Source of the DNA: Allolobophora icterica
Taxonomy: Eukaryota > Annelida > Clitellata > Crassiclitellata > Lumbricidae
Assembly: GCA_963556255.1 (NCBI GenBank)
Contig: OY744605.1
Coordinates: forward strand, 38,535,108-38,599,107
DNA length: 64,000 nucleotides
Direction of reading: 5' to 3'
The notes under the pieces are model-generated. The model did no database searches and had not been told where the DNA came from. It saw only the letters and a list, made by a program, of their open reading frames with translations. A program made the position numbers and the translations under genes. Positions 1 to 34,600 of the stretch are shown in pieces (the first letter of the stretch is position 1; each line of letters opens with the position of its first letter).

Positions 1-797
1 GGTTTTGTTCTTGCATACAAGGTGCTTTATGGTCTAGCTCAAAGTTACCTTGCAGACTTTTGCATCCACTCACACTTAATCCCACCAGGACAAACTTAAC
101 ACCAGCTTTCTCTGGCCAGCTATTTGTCCCAACTTACCAAAAAAGACTTCTGGTTTCTGTGCCATTTTGAACACTGGTCTTCGTCTATGGACTTCACTAC
201 CCCTATCTTTGTGGAACCCTTCTCTGTCTTTTACCTCATTGTGCAAACAATGGACAACTCATCTTTTCCCAGCTACCTGTGCTTTTCAGGTGAATTCATA
301 AATTAGCACGATACAAACGTCTGAATAATGATAATAATAATGTCAACTATTTGCAAACTGTCGCTCAGTGCAATATATTTACAAAAACCTAGACTAATTT
401 ATCTGCACAAATAAATATCCAAATGATGCAAAACTGATGCATTAGCCCACTACAACCTGTAAATACAGTTACATAGACATGCACATGGTTGCAAATTATA
501 CCATTTCAGTATAATGAGGCCCTTGCCATAGCACAGTAGTTGATATGGATACCAAATCCTGTGTTACAGCAAAGGTGCAGAGTACTTATCTTGTTTCACA
601 AGATATATTTCTTGTAGCTGCATCTCTTACAGGACATGCCTAAGTTAATCACACTAATTCTCTGAACACTTAAAGCCACAATAGCATAACTTTGTTATGC
701 AATCATTCAAAACTGACACTCAACGATATTATCAGATTACACGCTGTGTCCAGAATGTAGCAAGACACACAGTTTCAGAAGGTACTATGAAACTCAC
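1..797. other. Sequence 3' of the last visible UCHL5 exon
   Basis: AT-rich and without a recognisable exon. The donor at 791-797 (GTGAGTT on the minus strand) shows that this is intron, so UCHL5 must continue to the left. I looked on the minus strand for the Lys-rich 14-residue end of UCHL5 and found no convincing candidate. The 60-codon open frame at 124-306 resembles nothing I know. Confidence 0.6.
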
Positions 798-3700
798 TTT
801 ATCAACAAGTTCAACTAGTCGGCCTTGTTCAGCAAGAATCTTGAGCAATTCCATGATGAAAGGCAGATAATTATGACGCCTACGAATGTTCTCAACCTAC
901 AAAAAAGAACAACAGCTCTGTGACAACAAGAAGTCAACATCAATCACTTTACCTTGTAATTACCTCCACCCACATTACAGTAGTGAACGACACATAGATT
1001 AACAATGAAGTGAAAGCGCTAACCAGACCTGACATCAGCTGTTACAACCACTTTTTCCCAGTGCTCCACCAGCCAAACAAAGACCTTTGAGACCTCAGCT
1101 GAAATTCATTTTACTGATGGTTGATAGAGGTAATTGTTAGCAACCAAGTTGCTGGAGATCTTTTCACAAAATACACTCAACACAGGCTTGTACTTGCAAT
1201 CGTCATGTTGCAAGGCAAAGCTTGTTACTGAGTTACTACTTCACACCAAAAAACAATTACAATAAAGAAAAAGCTAGTCAAACAATGGACTACAAGCAAC
1301 ATATTCAGGATAAGTAAACCAATTATAATGCTATGTTGCTAATAGCAACACAATGAGAATTCACCTTGTATCTGATTCGTTTTTGCTCTTCATCGGTAAT
1401 CAGCTGCTGAATTCGACTGATCTCCCCATGAACATGTTCCGTTTCCATGCCACCATCCTGAATCAGATTATGAACATAATTCTAATGTTGTGAGATAATG
1501 CACAGTTCTCTAGTCACCAGTTCAGATGGAAAAAATTATGCATAATAAGACTTGCAATGTTTTTGAAACTGTCTTAGAAAAGAATGCCTAATGCCTATAC
1601 TGTGATATGCCTGATAGCTACATGAATGCACCCCTCTACTGACAATTTACTTGCTGACGTGAGTACTGCCATTTTTAACTTTCATATCACTACAAAACAT
1701 GTTCCTATGTGAAATCATCAGCATACAATATTTCTTTGCACGATTGCAGACATGAAGCTTTGTGACTGATCAAGATGCACTTATTACAACACACAAAAAG
1801 CATCACATCAGACACCACATTAAAAAACAAGAACTTCGAACTTCTTCTAGAACCACTTAGAAATCATTACATTATGTGTAATAACAAATCAGGATTCTCC
1901 TAACTAAAAATATTTCCAAAAATGAAAACAATTTCTATCTATACTGAATGACGTTTCAAAAATTAACCAGTAACATCAAATATCAATAAACATTAAAGGA
2001 CTGTCTCACCTCAGTCTGCTTCACAAGTTCATCTATACGTCGCTGAAAGAGCATCTTCTTGTCCGAGACAATGGCCATCAAGTTGAAATGAATCTCGTTA
2101 ACACTGTATCTTCAGAAACAACACCATCACACAATTGAAAACCTCTAAATGCGATATATTGCTTCTCCTGCATCCCTCCCCAATTTCCCTACAGATATTT
2201 TGTGTTGTGCATTGGCTTTGTGATTACTTTGTGGGTTCGCTGTCTGTCTGTCGGTAAGTGTGTCTGCCTGCCTGTAGGGACTTAGCTCAGATACCCAAGT
2301 TGTCACATCCACGAAGATCATAGCCCCTACGTACATCCTAGATGTTCCCATTCAAGTTCCAGCCATGTACCCAACACCTGCTTGGCAAGTGACATGGAGA
2401 ACTTCCTTCTGTCAATGTATTGATGATGACTATGAGTATCACTGCAAAATCCAAAAGCTCTGGATGTGTTTTATTAGTAAATGTGCATTGTGCACCCAAT
2501 TGTCCTCTATACTCTGTTAACTAGCCTGGTACATCAACTATCTGGAGGAATTTTGTGTCCAATTGTTCCAAATCATTTTAGAATCACAGAAAATTTTCAA
2601 AGTTTCCCATTTTCCATTCCAAAATAAGTGAAACTTTCCAGACTTAACTGATCAGAATTGACATTTAAATCAATTACAATTTGCCACAATTATACAATTT
2701 AAGAAAAGTAACAACTTAACCAGACCTTTCAGTATGTAAATGACATAAGGTAAGAAGATAACACAACTTACTTCTGAATACGTTTCTCTATCACAGGACG
2801 TGCAACATCAAGCCAGTCACTCTCAACCGCTACAGCACCTGAAAGAAAAGAAAACCTTCCAACTCTTCAACAAAAGTGATTCCATTACATCCTTTCAACA
2901 GATTATAGTATTCACACATGCTTAGAAAAGGAAGTATTGCTAAGCCATATATTTGGCTTCATTCAGTTCAGGCAAAAAACAGACAGTCTCAATTTTTAAG
3001 TCATGCAGCTGTGCTCTCAACGAGACCCTCAGTCATCATTTGTTTACTTTCTCAATTATAAATAACAGTACTCAACACAGAAATACCTTCATTCATACTG
3101 CAACCCCTTTTGTTCTAAAAGGTACGCATAGCTGTCTGTTTCATGCCTCTATTCACAGACACGGAAATACTTGTTTCCAATAAGGAAGCAGCGTCTTACC
3201 CTAACAGATAATCATCATAGTAATCTGATTACCTAATGACCACCAGCAGTTCTTTCTGAAAGTTCATGGCTTAAAAGTTTCTGCTAAGGAGCTTCTCGTG
3301 AAGAGGATCTATTCAAATTTGATATTATAATTGCATTTACTAGTACAGCTACATAAACAGTTGGATAATAAAAGAAAAGTGTGAGTTCTATAATTTATCT
3401 AAAAATTACTGGTCTAACCAAGATCAATAGGACCGTCCTGCAATCCATCCAATTCATAGAGTCGGCCTCCAATCGGAATGTAACCTATGAAATGATAGAC
3501 ATCGTCATCTTTCTTTGCCAAATTCTGGTCAAACTCAAACATTTGCTGCCTGCAAAACAAAAAGACCAGAAAAAGTCAATCACAGATTAGCACGGAGAGA
3601 CAGTAGCAAGAAATTTAGATTATTTAGCCAAGTGGTATAGCAGTGACAATAAGTGACTTCCAATCAAGTTCCATCTGATTTAACTGGCAACAACTCAGAT

Positions 3701-6700
3701 TAATTCTATGCTTGGGATATATAACAGCAGTAAGCAGGGTCAAAGTCAACAGTTTTAGGAAGAATTTTTTTACTCCTTAGGGTGGTAGAAGCTCATGAGG
3801 ACAAATATCAAATGCCGTTACACTGACAATCTGTGCAGAAAGGTGAAACACATAACAGTATCTTCTTTAAAAGGCCTATATATAAACCAATGCATTTTGC
3901 ACACAAATGCTGCATCAGGCCTGAAGCTATATGTTCAGCTAATCACTGCCAACATTACATAAATTTATGATAAATTACTGCTCAGTTGATCGGAAATCAG
4001 AGAAAACTGATGCAACATTTAATTTCATACTTCAAATCCACGATTTCCATCTAGTCAGTCCACAGTCTGATCAAAGTTGGTGCAAACAGCTGGAAGAGAG
4101 GTTATGAACCAATATATTATTCATAGGGCCATTTGAGTAAGCTGCTGGAGGTCTGGAAGTTTAATTCATGCCACTGGATACACCAAGAAAAGGTTTGCTG
4201 ATATGTGAATGCTCAACAGAAATATTGAAAAATTTATGAGCTTGGCTTGGTGACACAGAAACTAGAGTGCTAATAAGGCAACATGTCACATTTAGCTTAG
4301 GTTGTCAGCATATATAGGCCAAGTTAACTTCTCTTTCTTGGAACTGACAGCATTCACAAATAAATTTACAAGTTGTGACACAGCAATTCTTTCATAATAA
4401 AAACTGACAAACCTTGAAAAGCTGTTATGAACTTGTCTAATGGTGTCCGAATTACTGAGAGCCAAACCACGCGTCTACAAAAACATTTTAACAATAACTA
4501 GAATCAAGCCAAGGCTATACATTTTTTCACCCACATGTAGAAGTTCACTTTCTCCATCTAAATCACGGCTCCTTTCACTTCTGATTGAGAACAGAATTGA
4601 AGGGCTTGCAGCAATAACCAGGTATGTCGGATTTTTTGAGTTTTGGGAAAATGGCTTCAAAGATTTGACACTTCAAACTGTTGTATCTAAGCCATTTTAC
4701 GAGATATCGACAAGCTGTTTGAAGCACCATGTGAGAATATTATTGTCTTTCACGAAATTGTTACATAATGCAATGCAAAAGATAACTTAAATGTTTTTTC
4801 ACGACATTTTGCTTCATACCTGGTTATTGACACTCAATAGCCCAGTATGAAGCAAAAATCGTCTGCTGTTAGTCGACATACCTTCTTCTTGCATCAAATG
4901 GTGACTAGCACACAGTACAAATTAATCGTGCAATAAGAAGGTAAGTCATCATAGGTACATTACAGTAAGAAAAAAATAACGCAAAATCCGTGAATTGTAG
5001 AGAAAGTAAGAGACAATAACCGGGTATGTCAAATAACCTTATTATTGCACTGGCTTTAATACAAAGATTACAAGAAAAAACGGCAATTTTTTTATCATAC
5101 CGGGTTATTGCATTGGAGTAATGCTGCCGGCTGCTAAAATACATATGTCGACATACTGTTTTATCCAAAAGTCAATTCAAAAATAATCAGATTTGCACCA
5201 AATTTGCAGGGTATATAGAATACAATATTCCAAGCACGCTGGCATACTTTTTCACATAAACCAGGTATGTCGACATACCTGGTTATTGAGGCAAGCCCTT
5301 CAATTATTCTCACAATCCTCCTCTGGATAAACGCAAGAATAGTTCGTTCAGCCCCAGAATACATATAACTAACCTTAATAAATATGTTTTAAAGTTCTTC
5401 ACTGGTAGGACGTATTATAAAGTTAAACTCAATTCACTCTTGATGTTACGAGCACTTTTTATTATTTATAACTGGTTTATAGATAACAGTTGGGTATAAA
5501 GTTTGAATTAATGCAGTGTATACCATTGGATTTATATCTGTGCAACACCAAGCAACAGAAAGTTTGTCAAAATTAATTTATTCCTGAATGAGTATGCTAA
5601 AGTGTGCATGCATAAATACATGCAGCTGTGCTTGTATGAATGCATTTGAAGATCATTTCCAGAACTTACAGCTGGATCAAAGCCTTCAGTGAACTTCTTG
5701 AAAGCTGACAGAGTCCTACCAAGTTCCACATCTGAATGATCACAATTCAAGAGAATACTAAGAATGGCTTGAGTAGCACAAGCATTGTTGATGACCTATG
5801 CAGAGAAAAACAAACCAGCCTGCAGGCACAACCGAAAACACTGACTTTATAAGCATTTTAGATCATTCAGCTCGGATGTTCCGATCACAGCAACCCACCT
5901 TTCCTCCTTGTCATATAAAAGTCTATCAAGTGCTTTCAAATCACTAAAAGTCAACCTCATTCAACGCATAATCACTTTCACATCTTAGAGAAACAAATTA
6001 AAACTTAACAAATTCAACTTAACAAATTAAAACTTAACATCAAACTATCAAAATATATTCTACCTAAGAAAGTTAAACACAGACCCAGCTAATAATTATA
6101 AATGTAACTGCAGCAGCAAAAAAAAAAGATCACCTAGAAACAGCTTACATTTAACAAGTACTGAAAGAATATCTAACATCTGATCCAAATAATTTCTCAT
6201 GAAATTTATTGTTTGGGCTACAATATCAATTGCAAGCCAGTGAATGACAAAGCATGGTAGCACGATCAATCACATCTGGGTTTTAAATTTTCTATTGCCA
6301 ATTAATAAACCATCTGTTTCTAAGCCTATATAACTCAGAAAATCTTTATAACAGGCCTTAGCCAGCCACCCATCCTTTAGACAGGTGAAAATTATTTTGG
6401 ACGGGCATAAACTGTGCATGATTCTCCTCAGTCGGACTCGTACGGCGGCGGGACTTTGCGCGGTCACGACTTCATACGCTCACGGCGTGGGACGGTCACG
6501 ACTTCAAATGCTTTTAGATGGGTAACTCTGTATTTCTGGCTAAGGGCCTGCATTATTATGCTTTTTAGCCATATTAAGAATTGCCTTATTCAGAGTCTAT
6601 TTTCTGTAGGTGAATTAATTTGGTATCCATGTCTCCAACCAAGTCTCTGGTCCCAGGAATAAATTTCTCAGCTTAGACAATGTAGTAAGAACTCATCACA

Positions 6701-9658
6701 AAACAGAATGAATTTGGTTGTACTTGGAGATTTATAAGTCTTTTCATTGGACCAGAATGAGGCCAACCTGTTTAGCAAAGAAGATATTTTCAAGACGACT
6801 GTCCTGAACAATGGATCCATGTACATCATCATCTGCTTTCCATTTGAAGAGAAATATTAAACCATGGACAGGCCTATTGAGAAACAGTACATTCAAAACA
6901 CGTAAGTAGGTATCTGGTAATTCATAATATTTGCTCTACGTGAAATACGTTAATACAATAAAGACCTGTGCGAGTGGTGGAATAACTTACAATGGTAACA
7001 ACTTTCAACCTTTACATTACTTCGACCTTATATGCATTGAGACAGGTTCTGTGCTCTTGAGTCCTTACACGGTAATGATGATGCAATTTACGAAAATTTT
7101 GGCATATTAATCATAACAATATCAGTAATATTAGCAATGCCTGACATGTTATCAATTATTTGTTACTAGAGACAACTAGTCTGTAACTGCTAACTATGCT
7201 AACTAAAAGTAACTATGCAGAGTAATGTGGCATTTTGATAATCCAGGTAAATAGAAAATGTGCAAATAACTACAGTGTGGACTCGTTAACACACACTATT
7301 CTGCCTAACATGAAGTCGTTTAATTTCTCCCTAAGCTATTAACTTAACATGCTATATTGGTTAACGCGCCAGATGGATGGTAGACTGGATGGTCAGACAA
7401 ATTGTCAAATTGATGGTTGGATGGACAGTCAGACAAACGGTTGGATAGATGGACACACAGTTGGACGGGACGATGTTAGACGGACAGACAGAGGGATGGA
7501 CAGTCGGGACGAGTGGATGGTCGGATAAACAGTTATGGTTGGGTGGATGGTAGGATGGATGGCCAGACAGTTGGATGGATGGTCAGATGGACAGGCAGAC
7601 GACTGGATGGACAGTCGGATGAACAGTGGGATAGACGGTCGGACAGTTGGATGGATGGTTGGGTGGATGGTAGGATGGATGGTCAGACAGTTGGACGGTT
7701 GAACAGACAGTCAGATGTACGAAGGTTATTTCTGCACTAGTCCATTTTACTTGAAGTTTGGTTTACATGCTGTGTTTGATAGCTTGTCCCCAACGACTTC
7801 GTGTTAATAGGGTCCACAGTCCTGTAATCAGTTTGTTTTGCTTGGCTGCTTAGAAAGTAAATATTAGCATTTGGTATATGCAAAGCAAAGCCATCTTTAC
7901 TTATTATTCTGAAACGTTTCTGGTTCCAGGCTATAGATCTCTTCAACCTGAACACCTTTGACTCCTGTAAGTAGAACAGAACTGATTCAAGCTTACATAA
8001 AAACACCTACAGTAACACACAGTACATTACACAATAAACTAGACTTAGTGCATCTTAAGCGGCACTTACACCACCCAGTATCAGAAGCCAACCTAAACTA
8101 GTCTTAAAACTTCCATACTGCCACTATATAATAATGCACAAGACATCAATTGATGGTGCACCAATAACTATTCACAGGATCTGGACACTCTCATCTGACA
8201 GAAGGGCAGACTAAGGTGGATAGGCCTGTTTAAATATAGGCAAGTCTTAAAGGCAACCCAGACATGGCAGTACTGACAGACTGAGGGCACAAATTTAACA
8301 AACTTAGTTCACACTTGCGTCACAACCAGAGTGTGGCAACGAAAAGACCTTATTGCAAAACCATGGCCATAGACGGACAAGTAAGCATTCTATGCCAAGC
8401 GATATGCTAGTTCTTTCTACAAAACAACACCAAGTCAAACTGATGTCTCATGAGTATTGTTTTGCATGTTCTCTTGCAGCTATGTAAGCTGCAGCATTGA
8501 AGACCTGTACTATACGTCAGATCTAAATGTACACTGGACAACAGTTATAGTAAAAAAATTGAGAAACTCTGCTGATGGCAGAATTAGCAAGGCAGTTAGA
8601 TAAGGCTGAAAATGAAAATATATCGTGCTGATTGAATGCACAACAAAGAATGTAAGCAACAAAGTCAAAGTTGAAGGTAATCTGTAAAAAACTGAAAGAT
8701 GTGCTGTACTGTGGTCACAGTGTTTAAGTGAGGAAGTCGTCTGGTGGTCTAATAGTTCTCAAGTGTGATCTGTGTACTGCCTGTGGTCTACAAGGTAAGT
8801 AGACCACAGGCAGTACACATGACAAAACTGTATTGCTGCAGTTTTTTTAAATAGCATTATAGCCTCTTTTTTCTAATATCACATCATTCGATGGCCTTGG
8901 CAGCATCACTGTGCATGTCATACTGAAAACATTTTTTGCTTGACAGTCATATTTGTTCATATCTGATATAAATCTTTGTGCCATAGGACGTTTGTGGTCC
9001 ACCATAAGTTTAACTCTAGTAAAAAGTGGTTCCCAGGACAAAACCTGAACACCACTGGCTCAGGAGATCAACCCAACTCCTGGAAACCCGACTCCCAAAT
9101 AAAATGAAAATGCAAAACAAATGCAAACGTGTTTCTACCAGTGTTCGAAATTCCAATAGTATGGAATAAGCCAATATCCTGCATAGTACATATGGAAATT
9201 ATTCAGACAAGTGAAATTTTCGAGATAATTTATTTTCACTCGGAAAATATATTTCGGGGATCCGGTGGAATGTCGATTTCGGGGATTGGGGTTTCGAGGA
9301 TTTGCTACGCAAACGTTAGGAGACACTGCAAGTCATCCAAAAAGAGTGGGCGATAATTAAGCAACTACCAACAGCAGAACTGCTATTCATGAATACTGCT
9401 TCATATAACCCACACTGTTAATAATTTACGTAAACTAAATAACTGATCATTAGTGACAATATCCATCATTTAACTATTAATTTATGGTCCGTTTATGATT
9501 TGCGTGCATTGTGATGAAAACCAGTTTGTTTCTGTATCTGGTTAGAATTAAGACTAACCAAATTCGCCAATCAGCTCGTTAAACACTCCGGGATCGCTTT
9601 CTATTAAACACCAATCGCCCGCTCCTCCGCCCGCAGCAGAAGACGATCCTAAATCCAT
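798..9658 (-). CDS. UCHL5: Ubiquitin carboxyl-terminal hydrolase L5 (UCH37), 10 exons, 3' end missing
   Basis: Cysteine deubiquitinase that trims ubiquitin chains on the 19S proteasome (via RPN13) and in INO80. Exons from the start: 9559-9658, 7901-7964, 6768-6873, 5670-5795, 4413-4474, 3419-3549, 2772-2838, 2010-2109, 1365-1457, 798-896. All have GT-AG borders and join in phase to 316 codons. The UCH domain begins with a [12 protein letters not shown] block. The oxyanion Gln is residue 90, the nucleophile Cys96 (in NNACATQAI), His172 and Asp187; all are offset by 8 from my recollection of the human numbering. The C-terminal ULD region ([14 protein letters not shown]) that binds RPN13/INO80G is in the last exon seen. 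Human UCHL5 runs about 14 residues further, so one small terminal exon is missing, probably left of position 1. The start is the only Met before the conserved N-terminus. Identification is very secure. Confidence 0.95.
4575..5325. mobile_element. Inverted-repeat element (MITE-like) in UCHL5 intron 4
   Basis: The ends are inverted copies of about 40 bp. Left (4592-4637): GAATTGAAGGGCTTGC followed by CAATAACCAGGTATGTCG. Right (5262-5312) is the reverse complement with a few changes. Inside, the CAATAACC-(A/G)GGTATGTCG motif recurs in both orientations near 4800, 4880, 5017, 5095 and 5145. The right end contains a perfect 26-base palindrome centred on GTCGAC. Exact termini and target-site duplication could not be set, and there is no coding capacity. 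Confidence 0.55.
6352..6550. mobile_element. hAT-like MITE, CAGGCC-TTAGCCAG family, copy 1
   Basis: The left end CAGGCCTTAGCCAGCC is inverted at the right end (TTCTGGCTAAGGGCCTG). It contains paired segments reading GGTCACGACTTC. The flanking 8-mers CTTTATAA and CATTATTA match at 6 of 8 places, so the duplication has decayed. Two relatives lie at 14305 and 19452. Confidence 0.65.
7370..7720. repeat. ATGG/GACAG low-complexity tandem repeat
   Basis: About 350 bases of irregular repeats built from GGATGGAT, GGTCAGACAG and GGACAGTCGG words, in the UCHL5 intron between the second and third coding exons. The 75-codon open frame inside it (Gly/Trp/Met/Asp-rich) is a by-product of the repeat. Confidence 0.8.
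8136..8480 (-). mobile_element. Degenerate LINE 3' fragment (second family)
   Basis: The stretch beginning ATGCACAAGACATCAATTGA is similar to 16228-16470 (TGCACAAGGCATCAACCGAT), both followed by a run of GACAGA words. The arrangement resembles the antisense end of a LINE reverse-transcriptase frame, but neither copy keeps an open frame. Confidence 0.35.
8771..8819. repeat. Perfect 20-bp hairpin
   Basis: Arms 8771-8790 and 8800-8819 are exact reverse complements (TGTGTACTGCCTGTGGTCTA) around a 9-base loop, in an intron of UCHL5. Confidence 0.95.
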
Positions 9659-11248
9659 TTCAACAAGAATGCTTCTGTCAAATTCACTAATAAGTTATTA
9701 TTCTTGTTCTTCTTCTACATTTAGCACAAGGACTCAGCACAACAAAAGACTACAAGTTTTCAAACATTATCAATGAACCTCTACGTCGGATATTATATAT
9801 ATTCTCGCATCCAGATGGGCTCGAGCAGTGTGAGAAAAAAACTGGCCAGGTGGTAGACTTTGATGAGTTTGATCCATGTGGAGTTGAATATTTAATCCGT
9901 ATTATATCCCTATTTTGCAAACTTAGAAAATAAAAAAATGCAATAGAAAGTTTAAACTCCTTAAAGTAGGTTATTTCTCAAATCTTTTAGGCCTATTATT
10001 CTTTCCTTTATGCCAGCGTTCAATCAATGTAACTTGTCCACGGTTGCGGTGTGTCAACCAGTATATGATCAATAATAAAAACGGATATGATGATGACATC
10101 ACCAAATTTATTATTATACAATTCACATGGTATATCATGTGTGCATTTTTGAATTTTCTAAGCGAAGGAATTGATTTTGATTCGAGTCTGACTTGCAAAA
10201 CTGCTAGGGTTGAAATCAGCTGCTTTCAAATTTCGTTGACATCAGTCTATAAAATACGGATAGAATGTTCAACTCCCAGTCTTTTTTCTACAAAGTCTAT
10301 CATGTAACACTCTACTAGACTTTCATTGCCTTCATTGAGACACTATAATATGCAGATTTAGTTCACCCATCAATTGATATGTTACCTTGTTCTATAACGA
10401 CATTAGGCCTAATATCCATACAGTATCACCCACCTGTGCTTATCTATGGCGATGACTTGATGAGCAGTTCCTGCTTCTTCGAGATCTCCTGTTGAGTTGT
10501 GTCTTTATCAGAATTATGAACTAGCACTTTCACCTTATAATTATTGACCTATCACTGTGAACTATATTGTTCTGTTACTATGCATATCTGTATTGTTTTA
10601 CTTTTACTATTTTGTTACTTCTTATTTTGTTTTTTATCCATTGAGTTCTCGCTGTTGTATTGACTAAAATAATATGTTCACAATATCAATTCCATCCCGT
10701 GGATGATAGTCCTTTCCTGTTTTAAATTGGATTTCCTTACATGGTTTTAGCATTGTGTCAAAGGATTGAAAATTTTATTTAAATTAACCAACTTTTACAT
10801 GTCCAAGTAAGCACCGGAAAAGTAAAATGGCGCCGATGGATAAATCTGTTATAATATGTCTTTCCTTACTTGCTAGTCAATAGTATGTGACTTATAACGC
10901 ATGCGCATGAAGATTTCTGCATTTTTTTGACCCAATGCGCCTGCGCACTGATCGGTGGCTGCTTCAGCAGCTGGCCGTTGCGCTTCCGTGTCATTTCTGA
11001 TGAGGATGATGATGACAATAGAGAAGTATGACGGGTGACCGCAGCGTCCAAGAAATACATTCCTGTTTTGTTTTCGCTGTTTTGTCCTTCGTGCGTCTAA
11101 GTCGTCTTGTGCGCCGCTGACTTTGATTTGACGCGCCGCGAACAATCTGGTTCCTCGACTAAGCTTATTTAGTCGCCGAAGGAATTCTGAGTTTACATTA
11201 CATTACATTCTGAAATTTGCGAATTACATCACATCGCATTGCATTAAA
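9659..11248. promoter_or_regulatory. Head-to-head promoter interval between UCHL5 and PKC
   Basis: Both start codons face away from this 1.6 kb. The PKC-proximal part (10880-11150) is richer in G+C and CpG than its surroundings. It carries two NRF1-like palindromic words, ACGCATGCGCA near 10899 and TGCGCCTGCGCA near 10936, each about one base off consensus. The UCHL5 side (9829-9962) holds a repeat also found inverted at 48924-49062. No TATA box is obvious at a sensible distance. The regulatory roles are inferred. Confidence 0.4.
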
Positions 11249-31682
<20,434 letters not shown>

Positions 31683-34600
31683 CGAATTAGTCGTTTAATC
31701 TGTTCCTCTCATTTCTCGAATGCAGGCCGGCCGTGCCGTCACCTCGGCTCCGACAAAGCAAAACAATTTCTTGTTTCATTTCTTAAAGAGATTCTGAAAT
31801 TTAGCAGAAAATGTACAATGAAGATATTCCTCGGTTTGTAGTTGGATGACACTGATGAGGTGATAACGACGATGACAACGACACAGATGACTGACGGCAA
31901 GCATTGCGATGATGTTGATGATGACACGTGTCATGTTGAGTGACTTGGCTTGGTTGTACAAATGATACAATCTTTTGCACTTACAATGTTCTACGATTTT
32001 ACTATGACACTTGTGTTCGTGTGTTTGTATGTTGTAAAAATTGTTGACGTTTTCACTGTTATTATCCTGCTGTGAAGAAGTACGACACGTATAAAATTTG
32101 TTAACGTTGACTTTGGTTCCTCGATGTGTAATATGTGTGTTATGTATTTATATGCAATACATATAGGCATACAACTGCATTGTATACTTTACGCACATAT
32201 ATATATATATACACACAAATATATGAGAGTTTATTTGTGTAGTGTATAAATCTGTGAATTTATTGTTTGGTGAATTGTTGATATCAAAATATATTGTAAA
32301 CCTTTTAGTCTTTTGATGTTAGTTATTTTAAAAGGACGACATAATGAATAACGACTAGGAGGCATTTATTATGAACGTGCTTGTTGTATTTTTAATTTTA
32401 TATCAGTAAATTTACCAGTTGTATTGCATTAGAGGGAGAGAGCATATGCATGGGTAGAAGCTGTGGATTATTGGTTTCGGGCGTGTCTCATTTTGCTCTC
32501 TTCCTCTTCTAACTTCGTTATTCTGATGCCACAGTTTTGTAATCAAAACCTACAGATGTCATCTGGCTTGGCTGCATTTTTATATTCAGTGCCTGCGTGA
32601 GCATTGGTGAAACACTTCAAGGAGTGTAACTTTTTATGGGTGAGAAAAATGGGTTGGGTTAGGGTGAGAAGTGACACATTTTCAAAGTAATACAGGTAAA
32701 CTGATCGAATGTTTTGTGCTTCAACTAATACCCAAGTGCTGGAGGATAATGACCAAATTCTAGAATTAAATATCCAGGCACTGGATAGTAAATGCAAATG
32801 CCCAGATGCTGGATGTCAATGACGAAGCAGTAGAGGCTCATACGCTTAAATGTGTCGGGCATTGGAAGTAGGTATGCAGTCGAGTAGTCTTTCTGGCCAG
32901 ATGATATTGTTGCTTTAATCTTTGTTAGTATGATAGAACTCAATCTGCACTCCATGCTTTGAAATATGTGATTGTTTGCTTCTGTATGTTTGCACTTGGC
33001 TGCAATGTTTTTTTTTGCCTCAGACTGGGACTGGCATCAGTCTTGAACAGCAAACTTCTGAATTCAAAATGTTGGCTACGTCTCCATGGGTATACCGAAA
33101 TACTGATTATCGGAAATATACATAAACTGAAAAGCAAAGCATTAGGATTTCTGTGCCTGTTACAGTTCATTTTCTGTACACATATTATAATAGCTACTGA
33201 TTTTATCTCTTGGATTTGGACTGTAATCTAACTTCCATTACCTTTCAGTGACATTAAAGGGAACAGAGGAATGAGACAAATAAATTGCTATGCAAGTGTT
33301 CTCAGGGACTGTGTATTCTCAACAACAGAGCCAACATAAACTCCCAGAAATAACTCTGAAGTCAACGTCTTTTGAATCAGTTACTGAATTATGCTTCATG
33401 TTGCTACCGCTCCGGGGGCCATTTATACACGAAATCCTGCCATTGACAAGTCATTCTTCTGATTTGATTAGAAAAAGTGCAGAACTTTGCAGTTTGCTGC
33501 TGTATTTGATCTGAGCCAGCAGATGTTGTTCATAAAAATGTTTAGGTAGTTGTGCAGGGTCATACTTACTGGCAGATTTGAATGTTGATTTGATACTTAT
33601 TTCACATTTTATTATATTTATTTTCTGTTTGCTAAGGTTGAAGTCTATTTTTCTATACTCATTGGTCATGTTGGTCTCAACTAATGAACACGATCAGGGA
33701 TTCAACTCCCGGGTTATTGACTGTCTGGAACCACCGCTGACTAGGGTTTTGATCTGGGATATACAATGCTGGTAACAAGCAACAGTATTACTGATTTATA
33801 TTGCAAGTGCCATTCTATGTTGCTGATTAATAAATTGGCTTGGTTAATTATTAATTGATTCGCTATAAACTGATCATTATATAGATATGATAATTCTGTA
33901 AACTATCATCAAGTATATGCTAGTACTTGAAAATTGGTATAATGTCATAAGTATATACTACTTGACTGTTTAAAAATTGTCTGTATTTAAGAACTAGTGC
34001 TGGACTGTTCAGAATTTGTTTTCCTTTAAGGGCTGTTAAGTACTTGAATACTGTCATGTGTAGGAAATTGTTTATCTCTGAATGTTGGTGTGTGTGATCC
34101 TGTTTTTCTTTGTTGACCTGATTACTTACCATGCTAGTGGTGGTGAAGATTAATTTTTTACTTGTTTGCGACCGTTTATTTCCTTTTATTTATTCAGAAA
34201 TAGTTGCTGTAAGTAAGCACAAGCAGTGAACGTGTCAACTTTTTCATCTCAATTTTCTTGTCAACTTGATTTTTCTAGTCAGGCAGGGCAGTGTAAGTCA
34301 GGTCCTCAGCTGACTGGTGCCCTGACTTGTATATATACACTGAGGAGAGATTCTTAATTCAGTTTTTCTACTAAAGAACCACAGGACATTCATTGGCGCA
34401 AGTCAACGTGTCTTGATGGAAAGGACTTCATTATTCTTCCCGATGAGGGTGTTGTCAAGAGCTGATTTTTGTTTTAGGCAGAATTGAATATGCTGGAAAG
34501 CAGAGCGAATCGTTAATATTTTAACCATTTTCCGTATAATTAGAAATGATTTCGGTTTCAGATTGTTAATCATTCACTGGATAACTGGAATTTACAGTGC

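Noticed and set aside
4440..4790. 116-codon plus frame opposite UCHL5 exon 5
   Set aside because: It is a shadow of the minus-strand exon and the intron element.
32200..32225. TATA/ACACA run as a promoter
   Set aside because: It is in the PKC 3' UTR region, with no gene start following on either strand.
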